Source: Chrysemys picta bellii (Eukaryota > Chordata > Testudines > Emydidae). Taken from it: a stretch of DNA of 64,000 nucleotides. The stretch is taken from contig NC_088805.1 of assembly GCF_011386835.1 (NCBI RefSeq), forward strand, positions 15,062,836 through 15,126,835, given 5' to 3'. Of the stretch, positions 1-8,584 are shown in pieces. Numbering within the stretch: the stretch's first letter is position 1; each line of letters begins with the position of its first letter. The notes below the pieces were generated by a model. That model was not told the origin of the DNA, made no database searches, and was given only the letters and a program-made list of their open reading frames with translations. A program made the position numbers and the translations under genes.

Positions 1-76
1 GGTCAGCTGAAGCACCCCCCAGACTCTCTCACTCCCCACACATGTTGCTCAGCTGCCTGGTCACTGTCCTCACGTG

Positions 77-219
77 CAGGGCTGGCTCTAGGCACCAGCA
101 AACCAAGCACGCACTTGGGGCGGCACAACTGCAGAGGCAGCCTGGCGGCATTCCAGGGGCAGCTCTCTGAGGTTTTCTTTTTTTTCTTGGGGGCAGCAAA
201 AAAACTAGAGCCGGCCCTG
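77..219. mobile_element. 143-bp hAT-type MITE upstream of V1
   Basis: The ends are inverted repeats: CAGGGCTGGCTCTAG on the left and CTAGAGCCGGCCCTG on the right. They are flanked by an 8-bp target duplication, CTCACGTG (69-76) and CCCACGTG (220-227). Inverted ends starting CAGGG plus an 8-bp duplication are the hallmark of nonautonomous hAT elements. It has no coding capacity. It ends 42 bp before the octamer of V1 and is present at the same place in front of V2, V7 and V12. Confidence 0.85.
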
Positions 220-261
220 CCCACGTGTACAGGGAAGGGTCGACCCCATGGTTGCGCACAG

Positions 262-337
262 ATGCAAATCAGCCATTCCGGAGTGGCCGTGCTCCTGTTT
301 GGATAAAGGAGCCATTCCCATGTGCTGAGACTTTAAG
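262..337 (+). promoter_or_regulatory. V1 promoter: inverted octamer and TTTAAG
   Basis: ATGCAAAT lies at 262-269, the reverse complement of the ATTTGCAT octamer used by most class I genes here. A TATA-like TTTAAG is at 332-337, and the leader ATG follows at 405. Octamers bind Oct-2/Oct-1 and drive B-cell-specific V transcription in either orientation (established knowledge). Confidence 0.75.
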
Positions 338-404
338 AGCGATTGCTGGTTTCCAGCCAGAGACCCATTTGTGTCAGGGAGCCGAGCTCATCTGGATTCC
401 CACC

Positions 405-926
405 ATGGCCGGGTCGCCTTTGCTCCTCGCGCTGCTCACTTACTGCTCAGGTGATACAAGTGGCTGTTTTTCCCCCCCTCTGTTTCTTAATAAAAAGGAA
501 CTTTGCATATCTGCTGCATTATCCCATTGGTTACCTGGGATGCCCCCAATCTGTGTTATCTTGGAGTTAAATTCTATCCAGGTGTTTTCTCCTCCTGTTT
601 CAGGTTCTCTGGCCCAGTACGTGCTGTCTCAGCCGCCGGCAGTGTCTGTGTCTCCAGGGCAAAATGCTCAACTCACCTGCTCAGGGAACAACATTGGTAG
701 CAAGGATGTGCAGTGGTTCCAACAGAAACCTGGCAGTGCCCCACTATGTGTTACATATGGTAGTAGCAGCAGACCCTCCGGAATCCCGGATCGATTCTCT
801 GGTGACAACTCCGGTAACACGGCCACGTTAACCATCACTGGAGTCCAGGCGCAGGACGAGGCTGATTATTACTGTCAGGTGAGGGACAGCAGTGCTCAGG
901 TGTACGACAGCAGCAGTGATCAGCCT
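405..926 (+). CDS. IGLV: Ig lambda V gene V1 (class I, A/B hybrid, long CDR3)
   Basis: This is a germline lambda light-chain V segment, used after V-J joining to encode the N-terminal half of the light-chain variable domain. Leader exon 405-450 encodes [15 protein letters not shown]. The intron is 451-603 (GT...CAG) and the V exon 604-926. The V exon has [15 protein letters not shown], Cys23 (QLTCSGNN), the Trp41 region ([10 protein letters not shown]) and ADYYC (Cys104), with no stop. The 5' part matches V2. From FR3 onward (RFSGDNSGN) it matches V11, including a long germline CDR3, [17 protein letters not shown], which makes it a recombinant gene. The ATG is chosen because it sits in CACCATGG and is followed by a hydrophobic leader and a phase-1 donor. 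Likely functional. Confidence 0.9.
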
Positions 927-965
927 CACGGTGACACAGACAGACGGGGAAGTGAGACACAAACC
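927..965 (+). promoter_or_regulatory. 23-bp-spacer RSS of V1
   Basis: Heptamer CACGGTG (927-933), 23-bp spacer (934-956), nonamer ACACAAACC (957-965). The heptamer differs from consensus CACAGTG at position 4. RAG1/2 would pair it with a 12-bp-spacer J signal outside this window. Confidence 0.9.
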
Positions 966-1702
966 TACCACAGGGGAACATCAGACTGTGTTTTCTTTGT
1001 TCTTGCATTTTTCCCTCTCACCATTGCGGGGCTCATTCACAGGAGTGGGGTGGAAGTTTCATTTTTAAACAGGCCAGGATCTTCCCAGCCAATTTTGGAT
1101 CAACACATGACACCTCGCTGTCCCTGTGGACACCGCTCCCCGGTCACAGTGCAGGGGCCACATTCCCAACCGGTGGAAATCAGCCTCCTCTGTTGTCTTC
1201 AGTGCCACTACACTGAGCTACACCCACTGAGGGTCTGGCTCCGGGAGTTCATTGCATCCCCCTGGGACGAGGGAGGATTCAGAGGCCAACAGTCTCCCCA
1301 GAAAGGGATCAGCAAAGCCCTTCCTGACTGCTGGTTCTGTGTTATTGCTCCGATCTCTCCCCTCTTGTGAATGACGGAGCCTCTCACCTGGCAGCACAGA
1401 CTGGATGATGAGCCCCCACCTCAGCTTCCTAAATTTGATACCTCCCCCCATCTCTCCCCCCTTCAGGCTCATTCTCATCTCAGTGCCCACAGTGCTTCTG
1501 TGTTTCTTTTTTTTAACCTCAGAAATGTCCATTTCCTCCAAGCCCCAGCCTGGCACAACCCCCTGTTCCATAAGAGCGAGAGAAATCCCCTCAGTCTCCT
1601 TCTGTGCAACAGCCGGGTAGGTTTGTGGTCAGCTGAAGCACCCCCCAGACTCTCTCACTCCCCACACGTGTCACTCAGCTGCCTGGTCACTGTTCTCACG
1701 TG

Positions 1703-1845
1703 CAGGGCTGGCTCTAGGCACCAGCAAACCAAGCACGCACTTGGGGCGGCACAACTGCAGAGGCAGCATGGCGGCATTCCAGGGGCAGCTCTCTGAGGTT
1801 TTCTTTTTTTTCTTGGGGGCAGCAAAAAAACTAGAGCCGGCCCTG
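1703..1845. mobile_element. 143-bp hAT-type MITE upstream of V2
   Basis: This is the same element as at 77-219, inherited by duplication rather than inserted anew. The flanking 8-bp duplication is CTCACGTG on the left and CCCACGTG on the right. It ends 42 bp before the V2 octamer. Confidence 0.85.
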
Positions 1846-1887
1846 CCCACGTGTACAGGGAAGGGTCGACGCCATGGTTGCGCACAG

Positions 1888-1963
1888 ATGCAAATCAGCC
1901 ATTCCGGAGTGGCCGTGCTCCTGTTTGGATAAAGGAGCCATTCCCATGTGCTGAGACTTTAAG
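1888..1963 (+). promoter_or_regulatory. V2 promoter: inverted octamer and TTTAAG
   Basis: ATGCAAAT is at 1888-1895 and the TATA-like TTTAAG at about 1958-1963, ahead of the leader ATG at 2031. Same layout as V1. Confidence 0.75.
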
Positions 1964-2030
1964 AGCGATTGCTGGTTTCCAGCCAGAGACCCATTTGTGT
2001 CAGGGAGCCGAGCTCATCTGGATTCCCACC

Positions 2031-2528
2031 ATGGCCGGGTCGCCTTTGCTCCTCGCGCTGCTCACTTACTGCTCAGGTGATACAAGTGGCTGTTTTTCCC
2101 CCCCTCTGTTTCTTAATAAAAAGGAACTTTGCATATCTGCTGCATTATCCCATTGGTTACCTGGGATGCCCCCAATCTGTGTTATCTTGGAGTTAAATTC
2201 TATCCAGGTGTTTTCTCCTCCTGTTTCAGGTTCTCTGGCCCAGTACGTGCTGTCTCAGCCGCCGGCAGTGTCTGTGTCTCCAGGGCAAAATGCTCAACTC
2301 ACCTGCTCAGGGAACAACATTGGTAGCAAGGATGTGCAGTGGTTCCAACAGAAACCTGGCAGTGCCCCACTATGTGTTACATATGGTAGTAGCAGCAGAC
2401 CCTCCGGAATCCCTGATCGATTCTCTGGGGCCAACCCCGGTAACACGGCCACGTTAACCATCACTGGCGTCCAGGTGCAGGACGAGGCTGATTATTACTG
2501 TCAGGTGTGGGACAGCAGTGCTCAGAAT
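2031..2528 (+). CDS. IGLV: Ig lambda V gene V2 (class I, A-type)
   Basis: Germline lambda V segment. Leader exon 2031-2076 ([15 protein letters not shown]), intron 2077-2229, V exon 2230-2528. Domain landmarks are Cys23 in [10 protein letters not shown], Trp41 in [22 protein letters not shown] in FR3 and EADYYC at Cys104. The germline CDR3 start is QVWDSSAQN. Splice sites are intact and there is no stop. It is nearly identical to V7 and V12, the A-type genes of units 2 and 3. Its weak point is a diverged RSS nonamer. Probably functional. Confidence 0.9.
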
Positions 2529-2567
2529 CACAGTGACACAGTCAGATGGGGAAGTGAGACACATCCT
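2529..2567 (+). promoter_or_regulatory. 23-bp-spacer RSS of V2, diverged nonamer
   Basis: Heptamer CACAGTG (2529-2535, consensus), 23-bp spacer (2536-2558), nonamer ACACATCCT (2559-2567). The nonamer loses two A residues of the A-rich core compared with ACACAAACC in other class I genes, and V7 and V12 share the change. Reduced RAG usage is an inference. Confidence 0.85.
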
Positions 2568-2763
2568 CTTGTTGTTCAAGGGAACGTGTCACTCTGTTTC
2601 CGTGCAGGGAGGGTTCCACTCAGAGGAGAACGTGCACGTGGGGCTGGGTGGGCGAAGGAGGATGTTTTCAATCAGCCCAGAAGCCGTTCCAGCCAGCTGT
2701 GGAGCATGAATCACTGCCTCACGGTTCCCATGGGGGTCTCACTGCACTGGGCTTTTGTTCGTA

Positions 2764-2887
2764 GATGATAACGCCAGAAGGAACCACTGTGGCCATCTAG
2801 CCTGTGGCCTCCCGTATAGCACGGCCCAGAGGACTTCCCTGAACTAATTCCTGTTGGCACTAGAGGAGATCGTTTAGAAAAAGGCCA
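2764..2887 (+). repeat. Old interspersed repeat (CCAGAAGGAACCACTGTGG type)
   Basis: The segment with CCAGAAGG, CCACTGTGGCCATCTAG and CGTTTAGAAAAA resembles a repeat family that recurs through turtle genomes. The resemblance is recalled, not computed, and I cannot name its class. Copies inherited by duplication lie at 20971-21095 and 44379-44503. Confidence 0.45.
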
Positions 2888-4557
2888 TGCTTTGCTTATT
2901 GCCAGATCCGCTGGCACAGCAGGGATGGGAGCAGAAGGCTGAACCTTTGGCTGGCTAGGTCAGGGTCTCACCACCAAACCAAGGAGCTGCTGCTTGTGGT
3001 GGAGGAGGAGAAGAAGGGAGGGGGGAAGTTGAACCAACGTGAACTCATCATCAGGTTTGTTCAACACTGAAAAGAATAAATTGTGCCCCTCCCTGCTGCC
3101 CGGCTCCTTGCTATTGCTGCACCTAATCTCCTGCTGTGAAATCTCCAGTGGATGGTGCAGGGTCTGAGTTGGGCCCATGACAAGGCTGGAATCTGTATCC
3201 CAACCTGGCACTTCCGGGAACAGAAAATTCACCTTCCCCTGGGAGAAACCCAGCTAGTCCCTCCCAGTGGATAAAACTTCCCCGAGGAAGCAGGACAGTG
3301 GAATGAGCTCCCCACCCCACCCCACCCAAGATCAGAACCGTCTGTGCCTTTTTCCTTCCTCTGCCAGAGTTTTCCACCACAGCATTGCAGCGTTGCCCAG
3401 TGGCTTCTGGGAAGGGAAGCCCCATCCCCTGCGAAGGCCACGGGAAGTGTCCCTGCAAGCACCAGTACAACCCAGCTTCTCCCTCCAAACCACTGGCCTG
3501 TAGCTATGAGAACAGAAGCACAGAGCCCGGCAGCAGGAGCAGAAATGGCTGAGAGTCACTGGGAGATTTATTCCTTGTGGAATTCTGCGCCAACCCCTTC
3601 CACCAGCAATGAATCCACAGTGGTTTAAAGCTGAAGTGGGTGGCTGTATGCAAATTAGATCGCTACATACTTTCCATTAAAGCCTCACATGGAGCTGTCC
3701 ACCCCTTGGCAGCTCTGCTGTTCGGAGTTACTTCTGCCCACGCTGTAGTTCACCCAGGAACTGACGCAATGGGCGGTTCTACTGAACTGGGGAGAACAGC
3801 CACCGAACCCACCCAGACCCTTCGGAAGGATGAGTGGTCTGAGTATTATGGGATGGAGCTGGCTCTTCCCTCTCAAGGCCAATAGTGGAACAAGTTAACC
3901 CATTAGACATGACTACTTGATGATTTGGTTTTGGTCTTCCCCAGCGCTGCCAATGCACTGCGGGGATTTCAGTGGCTGATGGGGAAGGTCCGTTCCCTAT
4001 GCCAGGAACAAAGGGTCCTAGGGATTCCCTGGGAGCAGCCCATCAGAGTGTGAGTGTCTTATTCTTCTTCTACGATAAATAATCACCAACATACTTAGCT
4101 CTGATATCGAGCTTTTCGCCCTTGGCTCTCGGAGCAGGGCTGTCCTGCCATGGCCCAGCTCTGCTAAGTACCCGGACACCCCTAGACAAATTCCTAATGA
4201 ATAAGCGAAATCCTTGGCAGCCTCCTCTGCAGCCGGGAGACACGGTCGCTCTTAGTCACGATGTTCCCAAGTACAAAGCCACCCGCATCCAGCAAGATGC
4301 TCCCTGAGATGGGGGTTATCGCTTTTGCCCTGTTTTCCACTTAGCTCTTCTCTGACTTTGGCCTGTTTTGCTCATGGGCCAGGTATATTTACTTCACTCT
4401 CCCCCTTTGAAAAACCTACTGAGTTGTGTTTGCTGCAGCTGAGATTGAACAATGGACCTGCACGCAAGGCTGGGAAGTAGAAGGACAAACGGGGAAGGAT
4501 TTGAATGGTTACCAACAATGGAGAACAAAGGGTTAAAATGAAACCCTTCCTGTAGCC

Positions 4558-4890
4558 CAGTGGTTCCCAAACTTGTTCCGCCGCTTGTGCAGGGAAAGCC
4601 CCTGGCGGACCGGGCCGGTTTGTTTACCTGCCATGTCTGCAGGTTTGGCCGATCGCGGCTCCCAGTGGCCGCGGTTCACTGCTCCAGGCCAATGGGAGCT
4701 GCTGAAAGAGGCGGCCAGTACGTCCCTCGGCCTGCGCCGCTTCCAGCAGCTCCCATTGGACTGGAGCAGCGAACCATGGCCACTGGGAGCCGCGATCGGC
4801 CGAACCTGCGAACACGGCAGGTAAACAAACTGGCCCGGCCCGCCAGGGGCTTTCCCTGCACAAGCGGCAGAACAAGTTTGGGAACCACTG
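4558..4890. mobile_element. 333-bp foldback hAT-like element, copy 1
   Basis: The two halves are long near-perfect inverted repeats, from CAGTGGTTCCCAAACTTG at the left end to CAAGTTTGGGAACCACTG at the right. The arms continue through the AAAGCCCCTGGCGG and GGTAAACAAAC motifs towards the centre. It is flanked by an exact 8-bp duplication, CTGTAGCC (4550-4557 and 4891-4898). The ends and duplication length fit a nonautonomous hAT element of foldback type. It is non-coding. Apparent ORFs within it in both directions are a consequence of the palindrome. Confidence 0.9.
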
Positions 4891-5185
4891 CTGTAGCCTA
4901 ACCCTGAGGACTCGCTGCTGAGAAAGAGAGTCTAGCAGAGAGGTCACTGTGGGCGTAGCACTGAGCTGGTGAGTGACCTCCCACGCTGGAGCTCATCACC
5001 AAGGGATGGTCTCCCCTCCCACATGACCACCTCCCTGTGATCGTAGGAACCAATCAAATGAGAGCAAACTAGCATGAAGACAAAACCTGGATGCTCCTCA
5101 GCCAGGAGGATCAAGGGGCAGGTGTTGTGGGGGATTCTCAGTGACTCTGGCTGTTTTTTCCCCAAGGGCCTGAAATCTCCTCACC

Positions 5186-5678
5186 ATGCTCTGGGCTCCC
5201 CTCATTGTCCTGCTGGGGACGTGGTGCACAGGTGAGAACAGCGGGAGTGGATTAAATACACATTGAAGTTGCTGCTGAAGCCAATGTGCAAACTGTGTCA
5301 CTAGTGTCCAGGGGCGGTCAGGGAGGGTTTGACAGGTTTTTACCATATTTTCCTTGTTCCAGCTCACAGCTTCTGCTGACTCAGCCGCCCTCAGTGTCAG
5401 TGTCCCCAGGAAACACCATGAAACTCTCCTGCACCATGAGCAGTGGGACCAGCATCAGTGGCTACGCTGTGTCCTGGTACCAACAGAAACCTGAGAATTC
5501 ACCACAATACCTGCTGTATTACTATACGGATTCCAACAAGGGCCAGGGCTCTGGGGTCCCAGCTCACTTCTCTGGGTCCAAAGACACGGCCAGTAATGCC
5601 GGCTATCTGACCATTGCCGGAGCCCTCACAGAGGATGATGCTGACTATTACTGTGTTGTGTGGAGTGGGAGTGCTCCT
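5186..5678 (+). pseudogene. IGLV: Ig lambda V gene V3 (class II) with lost splice acceptor
   Basis: Class II lambda V segment (IGLV5/11-like). Leader exon 5186-5231 encodes [15 protein letters not shown] with an intact donor. The V reading frame runs [25 protein letters not shown] (Cys23), SWYQQKPENSP, a long CDR2 ([15 protein letters not shown]) and DADYYC. At the expected acceptor the AG before GTTCC reads TT (5354-5355), whereas V4, V9 and V16 have CAG there. The next AGs downstream (5361-5362 and 5368-5369) would put the V exon out of frame. The upstream TATA box of its relatives is also missing. Its copy V8 shares both defects. It is best read as an open V exon that cannot be spliced normally; it could still serve as a gene-conversion donor (inference). 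Confidence 0.8.
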
Positions 5679-5717
5679 CACAGTGACACAGACAGATGGG
5701 GAAGTGAGACAAAAACT
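5679..5717 (+). promoter_or_regulatory. 23-bp-spacer RSS of V3
   Basis: Heptamer CACAGTG (5679-5685), 23-bp spacer (5686-5708), nonamer ACAAAAACT (5709-5717). It is close to consensus, so V3 could still rearrange despite the splice defect. Confidence 0.9.
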
Positions 5718-8420
5718 TCCCACCCCACCTCTCCTGCAGCCTGGACTCTGTGGAGAACTGAACAACTTGCAGAGTTTAGTCTCCCCCTGTAACACATCAC
5801 ACTAACAGCTGCTCTTTGCAGTGAATTTTGGTTACTCACCCCCTGAAAGTGGCCTCAACGACGCTTTAAGTCAAAGACTCTCTAGGCCAGGCCGAGGGTC
5901 CCAGGCTCCTGAGTACAATGAGGAGATCAGGATCTCATCTTTCTTTAAAACAAAACCTGTAACGCTCACCATTGTGAAGAAAAACTTGGAAATGTGATTT
6001 GAATGTAACCAGTGCCTGCCTGAGTGTGCAGAGAGCCTGAAATTAGAGCAACAGGACATGCAAACAGCCTTATTCATGTCAATTGTGCAACCTGCTTCTC
6101 AGGGGGCTCCCACCAGCAACACCCAGCAGGGTTTGAGTGGAACTTTACTGATGTTGTCCCATCATAACACTGCTGGAGTGGGGCCATCAGGCAAGCCTAC
6201 AAGGAGTCCTCAGCCTGCCTGGGTGAGTGCTGATGCCTCTCCCTGCTGGGACGGAGCCCTGGTGACAGAGGAAATGGTTCCAGAGAGTGGGGTAGCCGCT
6301 GCTGCACCAAATGGAGTCACTGGCTGTGCTCGCTCTTGTGCGGATGACCCCTGGCCCCGACAAGCCAAGGAGCAGAAGGGCCGTGGCCTGAGGGCAAGAC
6401 CAGGACTCAAGGGGGCTGTGCTAGGAAGGCGTGTAGGGCCTCTGAATGTCTTCATCTGGCTCTTACAGACACAGCTCTCTATGGCCCTTGCTCTTCCCCT
6501 CCTCACACTGTCACTGCTGTGGTTTGTCGGACACCTCTGCCCTTCACCTGCTCAGTCTCTCTCTCTCTTTGGGGGAGGGGGAAGCAGAGCTCTTCCTTGG
6601 TGAATCCTTGCTCTGGGTTAACAGCCGCTGGTCTCCCCCTTCCCTCTCCTCCTGCAGGACAGGGACTGTCTCTGTGTCACCATCCCCTCAGCGTGGGCAG
6701 TGGGAGGAGAGCCCCAGTTACAGTCTCCTGTGACATCCCTAGTCAGGGCTCCAGAGATCTCGCCAGGGGCCTGCAGCAAAGAGGGGGCTGCAAGATCCTG
6801 ACAGTCTGGATACAAACCAGCCGGTGGGTGGGTGATGGAGCGCGGTGAATCAGGATGTAAAGGAATGACAGTCTTGATGGAGCACCCCCAGGAATCCGGA
6901 GTGCAGGGAGAGGGGCCACCCACCTCCCCCCGCCCCCAATTCCAGCAGGTTCCACAACAGCTGCAATTCCTCCTTCATAGTCCAACCTGCTGGGGATTGG
7001 GATAAATCCTCCAACAACCCCACGGGTTACCAACATGTGTGTCCTGATTTGAAATGTGCAATGAGCAGGACAGAGCCCTCTGGGGAGGCTCACGCCCCGG
7101 AAGGAGGTTTTGCTGAGAGCCCCGTTGTGCACAGACTGGAGCATGCAAAAGGCAAAAGCTGCTCTCGGGGAATATTTTTATGAATCTAAATATGCTGGTT
7201 GGAAGATGCTCTGTTCCCGCAGGACTTTTGGCTTTGACACAAACTGGGAGGAAACCTCCTCAAGGCAATTGAAGTTGTCTGATAAAATGACTGATCTCCC
7301 CAGAGGTGGGAGGAAGTCGATGGCGACATCAGCCTGGTCACACACAGAAGAAGGAGCTGCGAAGGAACAGCCCGTGTGCTGCAATGCCTGTGAAGTGATG
7401 CTGCTCCACTGCCCTGCAGAGGAACAGGATCCTGGCGTGTGTGACATTGACCACTAGGGGGAGCTGATCAGGCACAAGCTGCAGAAGGGTGCGGAATGGG
7501 GTGTGCAGGTCACAGTGACCAGCCACCAGCTGCTGCGGTAGAGTCGCCTCTGGGCTCAGGGGCTGTTCATACCCTAACGGCTCTTAGATCAATGGTACAT
7601 ATGAGCTCCCCTAGGGGCCTTCAGCTCTGGGGACCCAGCTTCTCGTCCAGCCCCGTCTGCCCTCCCTGCTCCAGATCTCTAGGGCAGGGGCTCTCCCCCA
7701 AGGGCACGATGAAATCCCCAAACCCTGAGGGCAGAGGGGGAGAAGCACTGGGGCTGCCTACGCCTGCAGCCCCTCCTGCTTCCTCCCTCCCCCCAGTCAC
7801 TCCGTGCTCTGCCCCAGGGACCCATGTGTAAAGGTGGTGATGAGCTGTCCCCTGGCCACCTGCAGCCCCCACGACTCACAGTGACCAACAGGCTCCTCGC
7901 CACCTTCAAATGGTGCTGCCCTGAGTAAAAGAGCAGGTGAAAAGGAAGCAGCTGGAAGCACCATCTTATCCCTCTACCAGCCCCCCAGCACCCCACTGCT
8001 CCCTGCTCAGCCGAGCCACCTCCCCCAGACAGCGACCCCCAAACCATGGCTCTGCCCCAGATTCCACTCCTCCCAGCCCCCACCCCACTCAGCAGCCCCC
8101 ATCAGTGATCACCCAGAATCCAGCCACGTTTCTGGTTGTGACCCAAAGCCTGGTCAGATGTGACTGAAAGGGGTTGGTTTTGTTGGCCCAGGTGCAGACA
8201 GTCATGGAGTCTCTGGTCCATGAAGTAAGTGGCAGAGCAGGTTGTGCAGACTGGGAGCTCCTCAGCTCCAGGATTCTCCCTATTGTCCCCTGGCAAACAG
8301 AAAACAAAAGAATCCTTCCCTATCTCCGTTAAAATGGGGATTTATATAGACAAGCTCTCCCCGTGTTACTGTCCTCCCAAAGGGGGTGATGGTTATAGGT
8401 ATTGGCAGCCAATCAGCAGG
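5718..8420. other. Intergenic region V3 to orphan leader 1
   Basis: About 2.7 kb with no supported gene. The whole block recurs at 30053-32755. It recurs with divergence at 44971-47990 and 57916-59580, always between a class II V position and a class I V position. An open frame at 6058-6603 is preserved only in the recent copy and is broken in the diverged one, so I do not call it a gene. Confidence 0.7.
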
Positions 8421-8426
8421 GAACAG

Positions 8427-8582
8427 ATTTTCATGACGGGGCCGTTCTCCAGCCCTGGGGGGTTAAGAGAGAATCGGAGGGTCCCAGCCACAGACCCGTT
8501 TGCCTCAGGAAGTTGAGCTCATCTTGATTTCCCACCATGGCCTGGGCCCCTCTGCTCCTCACGCTGCTCACGTACTGCTCCA
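8427..8582 (+). pseudogene. IGLV: Orphan V leader 1 (V exon lost, octamer mutated)
   Basis: A class I promoter and leader survive without a V exon. CCAAT is followed by ATTTTCAT at 8427-8434, a one-base change from the ATTTGCAT octamer. The leader 8537-8582 reads [15 protein letters not shown], and a GT donor is at 8583-8584, although the last leader base is A rather than G. The intron resembles that of V5 and ends at a plausible TTGCAG near 8689. After that, only a short Ser-Gln-Pro-like remnant and unrelated sequence follow. There is no V domain or RSS before V4. It is likely a remnant of a V5-like gene. Confidence 0.8.
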
Positions 8583-8584
8583 GT

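Larger units (their letters stand above)
1..1626 (+). repeat. Tail of a preceding duplication unit (unit 0) holding hybrid gene V1
   Basis: Positions 1 to about 780 repeat at 1627 onward with a 1,626-bp offset and almost no differences. This covers the MITE, inverted octamer, leader, intron and the first half of the V exon. From the start of FR3 (about 780) through 1626 the sequence instead follows the region downstream of the B-type V genes (19040-19832 and 42415-43241). The block therefore joins the front of an A-type gene to the back of a B-type gene. The stretch 966-1626 holds no gene: it is ordinary B-type 3' flank. Confidence 0.85.
2568..5185. other. Intergenic region V2 to V3
   Basis: About 2.6 kb with no gene I can support. 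It contains an old interspersed repeat (2764-2887) and a 333-bp foldback element (4558-4890). Position 3180 is the unoccupied equivalent of the LTR-element target in unit 2: GGCCCATGACAAGG is continuous here. The rest is unique-looking sequence shared with 27521-29520. Confidence 0.7.

Noticed and set aside
225..1370. A 381-codon frame running through the V1 leader, intron and V exon
   Set aside because: It reads through the intron and past the RSS. The leader ATG at 405, splice sites and RSS define the real gene structure.
4560..4901. Overlapping open frames on both strands in the foldback element
   Set aside because: Produced by the GC-rich palindrome; the element is non-coding.
6058..6603. 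181-codon open frame, also at 30393-30938
   Set aside because: Present in both copies only because units 1 and 2 are near-identical. The diverged copy in unit 3 breaks it, and it shows no recognisable domain.
7140..7460. Possible extra exon ending in a 115-codon frame (also 31445-31792)
   Set aside because: Part of the repeated intergenic block. The frame is altered in the diverged copies at 46300 and 58740, and no family is recognisable.
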